Shown here one piece after another: positions 55,846 to 64,000 of a stretch of DNA of 64,000 nucleotides. How positions within the stretch are numbered: position 1 is the first letter of the stretch; the number at the start of each line of letters is the position of its first letter. The notes beneath the pieces were generated by a model. The model was not told the origin of the DNA, made no database searches, and saw nothing but the letters and a program-made list of their open reading frames with translations. Source of the DNA: Zasmidium citrigriseum (lineage: Eukaryota > Ascomycota > Dothideomycetes > Mycosphaerellales > Mycosphaerellaceae); contig NHNW01000033.1 of NCBI GenBank assembly GCA_002786025.1, positions 248,001 through 312,000 on the forward strand, written 5' to 3'. The translations under genes were made by a program, and so were the position numbers.

Positions 55846-58093
55846 TTAGTCGACTTTGATAGCGCCGTATATCCTTCGAACAAAGGCGTAGGCGGTCAGA
55901 AATCCGATGGTACCCGTCAGGAGGCCGTAGACCAGACAAGCCAGGAAGCTGTACGAGAAGAACAGCATCGTACTGACGAGTCCCGTGATGTGGAGGTGGT
56001 TCATGTAGTAGTAAATACAGTAGAGGAAGATCCAGATGGATGAGGCGCCGCCCACGAAGAAAGATTGCCACCACCAGTGGTAGTTCTAGTAAAATGTTAG
56101 CACGGCTCAAGATCTGACTTGACTCGGATCAACATACCTCTGAGCAGAGCTGAATGTAGACGGCGATGATAGTCGTCTCCATGACAGCCAGAATGAGAAT
56201 CGTCGAAACGACTGCCAGGAACCCAAAGACGTAGTAGTAACCGCTCTTGTCCTGCCACAGACTCCGGAACACGAAAAGAAGTTCGATAAAGATGACGGCG
56301 AATGGAATGAGACCGGCAATTAGGATAGTCTGTATCGAACGCATGTACCATGCTTGTTGCGGGATTTGCCGTGGAATGGTCGATGCCTTGATGGGGTGGG
56401 AGTATGCTCCGCCACGGTTGAAACCGTACCAGCTACCAACGTAGACGAGTGGCAGCTGAATGAGAAGCCAGAGAGCGACAAGTCCGAAGAGCGTGCCCAA
56501 CGGGATGGCGGTAGAAGATGCTTGTGCCCAGACGAAAAGGTTGAGGATGAAGACCGTCGTGAAGAGAAGACCCGGGAAAAGGGTTGCCGTCACGATGGCA
56601 TTTTGGCGGAAGTTGTTGCCGCCGAAAGTCTTGTACACTCGAGCAGAGAAGTAGCCAGAGAAGACACCAGCAACGATGAAGAGGGCAAATCCAGTGGAAA
56701 CGAAGCCGCCACGGAAAGATGGATTGAGGACCCCGAAGCACGAAAGAGCCACCAAACCTGTGGACATGAAGACCAGCTGCATGCCGGAGCCAACAAGAGG
56801 TGCGAGGAGAAGGCCGTATGGCGGCTGGCGGAAGACGTCTGCGTGAACCAGTTTCCATCCAGTGATATCTTCAGGAACCTCGTCATCGGAGCTCTCCTCG
56901 GCCTGGACTTCAGCATCGACCTTCTCGAGTAGGCCACCATGTTCAGCACTGGTCTTGCGGGGAGATCTGCTGCCTTTGCTGCGCTTGCCAATACGGAGCT
57001 TGCCCTCTTCCAAACCGCTCTCTCTGTAGCCCTTGATGTCGCCGCGAATGGTGCGAGTCAGGATGACAGCCACAACAGCAGTCAAGAGACCAGAGATGAC
57101 CAAAGAGTTGACAATGGCGAGCCAGTGAATGTTATTGCTGTCCTCCTGGTTGACAAAGTACAGGTCCCAGCGGTTGGCCCAGTCCAACTTGTCCTCTTCC
57201 CGAAAGTATACGCTATAGGTGTATGGAATAGTCAAAGTTGCATCGTCGGGAGCGCTATCGATATCGAATGGCATGTCCATCTCTTCCGGGGTGGTGGCGT
57301 TGGTTGTCCTGTTGAAGTTGAGCTCGAGACCGCTCTGAACGTCGTGCAGCGACCTGGGCAGGCCAGACGAGTCGCGGTTTTCGGCTTCGATCGACTTGGC
57401 GTAGACCTCGAATCCCACGATGACCTTCTTGCCCTGTTGTCCGTCCTTGCCAGGGGCGCTACGGTAACGAATGACGAGAGTGACGTGGTTGTTGAGGAAA
57501 TAACGCGGCTGACCAGTGGAGAGCGAGACTTCCTCGTAGCCCATCTTGAAGCCAGATGCGTAGTATTTCCTGCTCTTGTCGACCGTCACGAAGCTCGTCG
57601 CACCAGGCAGGTTGTCCACAATCCACTCAGCAACGTAGCCCTTCTTGACCACCTCGATCGCCTTCTTCAAGCCAGCCTTGTCCACCTTCTGACTGCACAG
57701 GTAACGAGCCTCCTCGTCTTTGCCCATTTCGAGCTCATAGTCGGAGACTGTGATTCTGTCGCCGCGCAGGACTTCGCCAAGATTCAGAGCGACGCTGGAG
57801 CCAGAGATAAGGCCGGTACCGGGGTGGTGTCGTCCAGAAGAAGGACATACGAAGGGCAGCTCGGAGTATGCGTATTGGATCTGGGTGTTGTCGCTGTAGA
57901 CCTTGTTGACGAACAGGGGAATGCGCTCCCCCTCAGCATACGACTTGATTGACCAGCCTGACCTTAATCAGCACGATAAGCAAGGTGAAATGTAGCTGCG
58001 ATACATACCAGGGATGTAGAACGCCTGGGTAAGCTGGAGGCACAGTAGTAATATGGCCCAGCTCGCCCTGGAGATCCGGTAGTCGGCGGCCAT
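55846..58093 (-). CDS. TM9/EMP70 (nonaspanin) membrane protein
   Basis: Three exons (58093-58009, 57957-56138, 56085-55846) with introns of 51 and 52 bases give 714 residues. An N-terminal signal peptide (ASWAILLLCLQLTQA, cleavage before FYIPG) is followed by a luminal domain of about 280 residues with FYIPGWSIKSYAEGE and YAYSELPFVCP. Nine membrane spans come next, including conserved TGWKLVHADVFRQPP, GGFVSTGFALF, QLPLVYVGSWYGFNRGGAYSHP and NYHWWWQSFFVGGASSIWIF. The C-terminal IKVD tail fits the KxD/E signal that keeps nonaspanins in the Golgi. An acidic and basic insertion (KRSKGSRSPRKTSAEH) sits in the first cytosolic loop. The family functions in endosome/Golgi sorting and cell adhesion. 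Confidence 0.95.
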
Positions 58094-59073
58094 GTCTGAA
58101 AGCTATCGAGGCCAGTGGCCAGGGTGCGCGGAGAAGAGGAGGATATTCGATGCGACAGGGCGTGTTCGCGAGGAAGAAAGTAGTAGATATGAAGGTGTTG
58201 TCGTGTGTGGGTGGGTGCAGCGCGGCGTGGGTGGGAAATAGCTTGCTTATGCGGCAGCGTCGGTTGGTTGGGAATGGGCAGAGGGTGGTGCGATGGATGT
58301 GCTGACGGCCGCTGAATTGCTCGCGGTGCTGGTTGGACTGGCGGCGATGGCGGTGATGTTCCTCAAGCGAGTGGAATTGGCACCCAAGGGCCAGTACTGA
58401 GTCTCTCTCCTCCCCTCAATCGCGGTGCAGTGGAAAATGCTGAAGCGAGAGTGTGAAGGTGTCGAGTCGAGATGGAGGAAGGAAGAGGAGGCGGATCGGA
58501 TCGGGCGATGCCTCGATTGGGATAGCTTCAGATCACATGCGCCTCTCTAATCGTCCAAGGCGTGGCGGAAAAGCTTTGTTTTTTCTGCCAATAATGAGTC
58601 CACTCCCTTCTGGACAGCTTCTCGTGGTTGACGACAGCAATCTGGATGAATTCTGGACGTTTGGCTGCGACTTTGGAAGGTGGTTTCGAATATCAGTCCC
58701 ATTACGCGGCCCCAGCACAGCTCGCCGCTTGGCGCGTGTGTCTCACAGGAGCTCGGGCCTCTCGTAATCTATTTAATACCTCCCGCCTCAACCATCCACT
58801 CTTTCCTCCCGAATTGCATCAAAAATGCTGACAACACACATCCATCACGTGGAACAAGAAGAAATGTAAGTTTGAGTGTTGGAAGCGTCCTTTCCATCAG
58901 CTATGCTATGGTTCCTTCCCAAATGCGAAAAAACAGAATACCTCCTATCCAATTTGATATCTACTTCACCCCTGCAAATGAGAACAATCTCCGGTTCTTG
59001 GCCTCAGCGATCGATCTGCCCCGAGCCTTCCATCTTGTTCGCCCATGCATCGTGCCACCACACCGCCAGCAGC
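58094..59073. other. Intergenic, TM9 gene promoter side
   Basis: About 980 bases between the start of the TM9 gene and the stop of the next minus-strand gene. ORFs here are short and unconvincing; the first part should be promoter. Confidence 0.45.
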
Positions 59074-60429
59074 TCACTTCATGTTCGCCCAAGGAACCTG
59101 GCGAATGGCATGAGGGTCTTTGGCATAGTCGGGACTGGCCGTGCCAACAGAGCTCCCACGGTGACTTGAGGGCGGCGTTGACAGCTGTCGCGTCTGTCGA
59201 CCAGAAGATGGCGTGACCGAGCGAGAGCTGCTGCTGCCAACCTCCGAAGCAACTGCCAAAGACCCACGCTGGGACTGGACATTGAAGCCGGAGTTGACGA
59301 CGGGTCTCAAGTCATCTGGTCTGTACATCCGTGGCGGCGAGTTGTACTTTGGCTGAGCGACCTTGGGCGGAGGCGTCATTCTTCGCAAGGAGCCCTCTTT
59401 TGGAATCGCTGGGAGGGGCTTCCGCGTATGAGGGTGCCCTACTTGCGCGAGAGGGCCGGCCAGGGGCATGTTCACCGACTTTCGGTCCACGGGCTTGCTC
59501 TCTGGAAAGCGAGTTGCTGCTCGCCGGCGACGCTCAATCTCGATCATCTCTTCTCTTGGCAGAGTATGGATCGTGGGGTGGATGTCGTTGTGCGTCGGCA
59601 GCACTCGAATGGCATATTCGCGGTGCGGCTGGCTGGCTGGCTGAATCAACTCTCTGGCTTGCTGTCGATACTCCTCAAGCTCGGTCAAGGCCTGGCTCGC
59701 GATGCTCTTGCCGAAGGATACCAAACGTGCGACGACGGCCGACTGTCGACCTTTCAAGCTCATGTATTTGGCCCTGTAGTCGACTTCTGAGCACTTTCGA
59801 ACAGCCTTGATCGTGTAGACCTTGAGCACCTGGAAGACTTCACCCATCATGGAGGTCATCAAAATCACCGACTTGTCGGAAGCGAACGGTGCATTCGCTC
59901 CGGTGCCCATTGCGTTGCGGGCGCGGATACCATCCATGGCAATCTTGGTCCGATAGTCAGCAGGGTCCTCCACCAAGTGTGCGTATGGAGCGGTGTTGGG
60001 CGCTCGTGGTGTTGCTGGCGGGCGTGTTGATTGCGGACGTTGGGTTGGAGTTGCCGGGCGAGACTGCTCATGGGAGTAGTCAGAGACGCAGTCATCATAG
60101 TAGCCTGCGGTGTTCGAGCGTGGTGTTGTGCGTGGCGTTGAGGGCGGCTTTGGTGCCGACTGCCGAGCTTGAACGATGATGAACACTTGGTCTACCGTGC
60201 CGTCATCATTCTGGACTTCAGCATGAGCTACGTGCTGGTTTGACTTCAGGTTGGAGATCTGCGGTGCCGCGGTGACTTCCTCAGCCTGGTCCAGGATCTC
60301 GGCAGACAGCTCGATGTCCTGTGCACGCTGCTCAAGACTCCGCACGTTGACCGACTGCCGTGGTTTCGGAGCTCGAATGCCTTGAGAGCTCGCTGCAGAA
60401 GGTCGACGAGACGGCTGCTTGTCCGTCAT
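59074..60429 (-). CDS. Disordered fungal protein, role unknown
   Basis: A single-exon frame giving 451 residues from the ATG at 60429. The frame is open upstream to 60654, but that part includes Ser and Thr runs encoded by CAG/CCA triplet repeats just before the ATG and is more likely leader sequence. The N-terminal third is Pro/Ser/Thr-rich. A better-structured middle segment, about 150-270, contains DPADYRTKIAMDGIRARN, ILMTSMMGEVFQVLKVYTIKAVRKCSEVDYRAKYMSLKGRQSAVVARLVSFGKSIASQALTELEEYR split over two helices. The C-terminus is disordered with KPLPAIPKEGS and many SSxS motifs. No domain recognised; the helical centre may mediate binding. Confidence 0.75.
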   Translation of the reverse strand: MTDKQPSRRPSAASSQGIRAPKPRQSVNVRSLEQRAQDIELSAEILDQAEEVTAAPQISNLKSNQHVAHAEVQNDDGTVDQVFIIVQARQSAPKPPSTPRTTPRSNTAGYYDDCVSDYSHEQSRPATPTQRPQSTRPPATPRAPNTAPYAHLVEDPADYRTKIAMDGIRARNAMGTGANAPFASDKSVILMTSMMGEVFQVLKVYTIKAVRKCSEVDYRAKYMSLKGRQSAVVARLVSFGKSIASQALTELEEYRQQARELIQPASQPHREYAIRVLPTHNDIHPTIHTLPREEMIEIERRRRAATRFPESKPVDRKSVNMPLAGPLAQVGHPHTRKPLPAIPKEGSLRRMTPPPKVAQPKYNSPPRMYRPDDLRPVVNSGFNVQSQRGSLAVASEVGSSSSRSVTPSSGRQTRQLSTPPSSHRGSSVGTASPDYAKDPHAIRQVPWANMK

Positions 60430-60456
60430 GTTGGTGGTGGTGCTGCTGCTGCTGCT
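60430..60456. repeat. TGG/TGC triplet tract at gene start
   Basis: A run of TGG followed by TGC/CTG triplets lies directly upstream of the ATG of the disordered-protein gene (read as CAG and CCA on the coding strand). It is a microsatellite in the likely 5' leader. Confidence 0.75.
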
Positions 60457-61455
60457 ACGATCAACGTAGCGTGCTTGGTGTGCTTCTTGAGGAATCTTTC
60501 GTCTGGTCTTCTGGAAGCGATCGAATTGTTCTGCGAAATGCAATGAATGATTCGAAATCCAACAGCAGTTCGAGCGTACATTTATGCGGGTTCTCAGCAA
60601 CACACAACACCTGGACTCCAATGCGTTGTGTGTTGTTGCCAGTGACAAGGCCATTCATCCTGGCGGATCGTGAATTCCGTCTCTGCGGACCGCCAGTCAT
60701 GAATAGTCCGGAATGTCGAACAATGCCTTGTATGAGGGTGTCGTATAGCTGTATAGCATTTCAAGTAGGTAGTATATGGCCGAGCCCAAGGATCCAGGAT
60801 CGACAAAGCATTGTCATTGCGGAAGTATGCCTTTGTCGCCCAGACTTGACTTTGTCTTCGTGGTCTAACAAAGGAAATCGAAGTCCGTGGACAGGTCCCC
60901 TTGAGTGAATCGATTATTGCCGGCACCAGATGATGAGAGGTTTCCATCGTTGGCTGCAATGGTACAGGTGGTGTATAGCCATGATGCGGACTGAAATATA
61001 GAACTTGGAAGAGGGAATACATAATGAATGTAGGCAGATACATTGCAAGAGGGTCGCAAGCCTGGCTACACGGCTTATATTCTACAGTGCGTTGTGGCGA
61101 CCTAGAACATGTCGCGGGCGAAGGCTGACACACAAGCCACATCACGCAGATCAGTTTCGCCCGTGGATCAAATCGATCGAATGGCGAGTTAGCTATCGTT
61201 GCAGAATGCTCGCAAGTTTGACGCATGTTGAGAGGTCAAATTAGACTTGACGCTAAATCATCCGTGCACGAGCTTGAGTGAATGATTCTACAGCCAGTTC
61301 GGTGGCACGGGCATGGGACGAATCACGGAGAATGAGTCAAGTATGAATATGTTGAAACAAATACCTTTCGCTATGAACGCTTACAAATTGCGGTGAAAAC
61401 CGAATGCCCTCCGTTTGATCCAGTCTCATCCAGAATGCCCGAGCCTGTCTTCCAA
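60457..61455. other. Intergenic, no gene seen
   Basis: About 1.0 kb between two minus-strand disordered-protein genes. It includes the promoter of the first; small ORFs have no support. Confidence 0.45.
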
Positions 61456-62841
61456 CTATTCGCCACTCCAGCCGCCGCCGCCGACTTGCATGGTCAAACG
61501 ATTCCACAAAGCCTTCGCAGGGTCATCTCGCGGCGAGTCTCCATCCCGGCGCTCCTCAGTCCCGTACATCGATCGAATGGTGTTCTCATCCAATCGCTCG
61601 GTGATGATGAAACTGGTGTGTCGATCATGTACGAACGTGTCCACGACCGGGCTTTTATAGTCGTCCTCATCAGGACCGAAGACGCTGTCTAAGCCAGTCT
61701 TAAGACGAGTGCCGTTGGAAATGCTCAGCTTTTGAAGCCGGTTGACCAGTTGCAGTTTCTCAATACTGTCGCTGTCGGCTTCATCGCCAGAAGTCGGTGG
61801 AGTCTGAGCTGCCGCTGGGGTCCCAAAGTCAGAAGAGCCATATGTGTCGATGACTTCTTCATCGCTGGAGAAGACCGAGCCGGCATAGACCGCAGTGCGA
61901 CGATGCGCCGACTTACGGAACCGAGTGGGGATTGCAGGAACTGACGGAGGCGAGTCTGGAGAGCCAAACATGGTGTCTGGCACCCGAGTCAAGCGTAGGT
62001 GAGAGTTGGGGGAGGGAATTCTCGGCAGCGGCTTGTTGAGATTAGGCTTTGATCGGCGACCTGAGTCATCATCTACAGCTTTGTACTGTGAGAAATCACC
62101 CCAGTTCGTCATTCGATCCGGATGGCCGACAGTCTTCTTCGGGGCAGGCTGGGCAAGCTTGGGTTGAGTGCTTCCAGTCGGTAGTTCCACTGGCCTTATT
62201 TCAGGCAGGCCGGGGCGTTGACGAAGAGGCGCGGACGTCTTTTCGGGAATAGCAGAGCTTTTCCCCGATCCGTTGGCTCGAAACGATGCTGCAAGCTTGA
62301 AGACCTTCTTCAGCTTGTACGCCGTCTTAGCCTTGCCCTTGCCCTTGCCATCAGCTGGTCTGTCAGTCGCTGATGTGGCCCGCGTTGGATCAGTGTTGGC
62401 CGCTCTCACGCTTGCTTGGCGCTGGTCTTGAACTTGCGTAGCAGGAACTTGAGCTATTCTGGATGGCCGACGATTGGGGTGGTCGCTATGAGTCTGAAAA
62501 ACTGGTGTACTTCGAACAGATTCATCGTCAGCCTCATACACGAGAAGCACAGACTGACGAATGCCGGTAGCGTCTCGAGAGTCTTGAACTATTGCTCGTT
62601 CACCCGGGCCAAGCCGATAGATGGCTGGATGCTCGATCGTACCATCCTCGTCAGCATGGTTTGAACTAGATTCCGCAAAATTGAGGTCCGGGAAAATGGG
62701 TGCAGCATTCCGGGCAGCTTCCCAGATTTGTTCAGCCTCATCATCCGTTGGAGAGGGCGTGAGACTTCGCAGTCGTTCCGCAAACGAGAGCGTCGAGTTG
62801 GCCGAGGTTGGCCTTACTGAATCTCCTGAAAATCGTTGCAT
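61456..62841 (-). CDS. Disordered fungal protein, role unknown
   Basis: A single-exon frame giving 461 residues from the ATG at 62841 (MQRFSGDS). The frame is open further upstream to 63063, but that stretch (Gln/His-rich, then hydrophobic) reads like untranslated sequence. An acidic N-terminal part with SPTDDEAEQIWEAARNAAP and DGTIEHPAIYRL is followed by a Lys-rich stretch (DGKGKGKAKTAYKLKKVFKLAASF), a Pro-rich region with NKPLPRIPSPNS, and an acidic C-terminal half with SVFSSDEEVIDTYGSSDFG and DSVFGPDEDDYKSP. It resembles the preceding gene in layout and in the KPLPxIP motif, so the two may be distant paralogs. No function can be named. Confidence 0.75.
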   Translation of the reverse strand: MQRFSGDSVRPTSANSTLSFAERLRSLTPSPTDDEAEQIWEAARNAAPIFPDLNFAESSSNHADEDGTIEHPAIYRLGPGERAIVQDSRDATGIRQSVLLVYEADDESVRSTPVFQTHSDHPNRRPSRIAQVPATQVQDQRQASVRAANTDPTRATSATDRPADGKGKGKAKTAYKLKKVFKLAASFRANGSGKSSAIPEKTSAPLRQRPGLPEIRPVELPTGSTQPKLAQPAPKKTVGHPDRMTNWGDFSQYKAVDDDSGRRSKPNLNKPLPRIPSPNSHLRLTRVPDTMFGSPDSPPSVPAIPTRFRKSAHRRTAVYAGSVFSSDEEVIDTYGSSDFGTPAAAQTPPTSGDEADSDSIEKLQLVNRLQKLSISNGTRLKTGLDSVFGPDEDDYKSPVVDTFVHDRHTSFIITERLDENTIRSMYGTEERRDGDSPRDDPAKALWNRLTMQVGGGGWSGE

Positions 62842-64000
62842 CGTGTTCGCAGTTGAGGTTTGTTGCTGGTGGTGCGTTTCTTGTTGTGCTTGGAGAAAGA
62901 GTGTGAGATACTGCGTTGACGGCTTCGCAACCAGTGCTGAAGGCGACCAAGCAGTAGCTCGAGAAGAATGTATTGTGCAAAATCGATCGAAAATCATGCA
63001 TAGAGTGCTCAGTCCCGCAACGTAAATGCGCCTTTGGCGGCGACGCATAACGCTTTGTGTCATGGATCAGGGCGAGTGACAAGGCCATTGTATCGAGTGA
63101 ATCTCTTTGTCCGTTCACAAAGAGAGTGGAATGTTTCCTTTGAGGACACTTCGGAAAGACAAAGACGAATCGTGGGGCGACTTGACCAGGCGGTTTCGAG
63201 AGGACACGACATGAAATTGGCCAGTATCTGTCGAGCAGAGGATTGGTTCAGCATTAGGTCCAGAGTATATTTTAACGAGCCCTGCCAGACGTCAGCAAGA
63301 CCACAATCAATCATGGTGTCAACCGAACAGCTTACAGAAGTATATACGGATAGTAAGGAGCGAGAGAGAGGAAGAGATGCGAAAGGAATCATGACTGTAA
63401 AAGGGAATCTGAGATTACTTAGCCAGCCAGACTGAAACTCGGAAAGGCGATAACCGCCACTGTCGCGGATAGAGGTTGTGCGACATGGCAGGGGGGTGAA
63501 TCATCGCGTTTTCGTGTAGGATGAAAGATCGCATGTCGTCTTCGAGGTGAGCAGTGGCCGGGAAACAGCTCTGTGTGCAGGAAGAGGATGATACGCGTGT
63601 TGATGCAGGATGGAAGCAGTCATTGCCAGTCGATGGACGAGGTGAGGTCGGCGTGAAACAGACGCGAGCAGCGAGTGGTCCGTGCCAACGCTGCTGATCG
63701 AATGTTTCGATTCCCATCGCCACCATCTCTTGCCTTCTCTTCCTTCTCTCCAAACGTCGTGCACAAAGCTGTGCCAACAGGCATCTTCGCAGTACCACGC
63801 GGAGCTCTTTGCCTGCCAGAGAAAGTTATGCATTCTATTCCTCTTGATACTCGCAAAAATAAGACCGGAGTAGCAACGAGGAACTTCACGCCGCGGGCTT
63901 GTCACGCCTTGACCTCGTCATCCAAGACCGTCGCCCCAATGCTTGAACATGGCCACTCACGTGTTTTCATAGCCTGCACCACCACCATTGGTCCACACAT
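62842..64000. other. Window end, no gene supported
   Basis: About 1.15 kb. The beginning is promoter of the preceding minus-strand gene. ORFs up to 134 codons on both strands show no family pattern. A gene truncated by the window edge cannot be excluded. Confidence 0.4.

Noticed and set aside
1..64000. CRISPR arrays, bacterial operons or prophage
   Set aside because: The window is fungal nuclear DNA with spliced genes; no regularly spaced repeats of CRISPR type were seen.

Overview
The window is from the nuclear genome of a filamentous ascomycete (Pezizomycotina). Genes carry many short introns of about 45-65 bases with GT..AG ends and a CTAAC/CTGAC-like branch site. Genes are closely packed on both strands. 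The content is typically fungal: an ORM1-type ORMDL protein with a long basic N-terminus, an oxalate decarboxylase, NmrA-like reductases, and an NRPS-like enzyme with poly-lysine-synthetase layout. Similarity to remembered proteins points to Dothideomycetes (Mycosphaerellales/Capnodiales), but that placement is inference.

Layout. Bases 1-3770 are an AT-rich, gene-free block that has almost lost CA and TG dinucleotides. This is the mark of repeat-induced point mutation (RIP), and the block holds at least two diverged direct copies of one repeat. From 3.9 to 9.1 kb lie an NTF2-like protein, two convergent NmrA-like reductases and a small secreted cupin-like protein. From 9.4 to 16.3 kb lie a nuclear protein of unknown role, a MOT1-type molybdate transporter, RACK1 with a U24 box C/D snoRNA in its second intron, the U1 snRNP C protein and a small Cys-rich protein. 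From 17.9 to 30.3 kb lie oxalate decarboxylase, an UNC93-like transporter, a HAD phosphatase, an isoflavone-reductase-like protein, ORM1, an AIR1/2-type zinc-knuckle protein, a complex I assembly factor and GET3.

A single uninterrupted 5.2 kb ORF (30.8-36.0 kb) encodes the NRPS-like A-T-transmembrane protein. A 2.3 kb stretch without a recognisable gene follows, then an oxysterol-binding protein and a Nit2-type amidase. From 41.7 to 52.8 kb lies the most distinctive region: a fungal MFS transporter with a long disordered N-terminus and an in-frame TAG, next to three related but divergent coil-plus-kinase genes, one on the minus strand and two in tandem on the plus strand. From 53.1 to 62.9 kb lie an acetolactate-decarboxylase-like protein lacking the expected zinc ligands, a ketopantoate-reductase-like protein, a TM9/EMP70 protein and two single-exon disordered proteins.

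Most neighbours are unrelated housekeeping genes. The NRPS-like gene has no obvious biosynthetic cluster around it. The kinase trio is the only clear local gene family besides the NmrA pair. Exon limits were read by eye from splice signals, frame continuity and protein motifs; no alignment or search was run.
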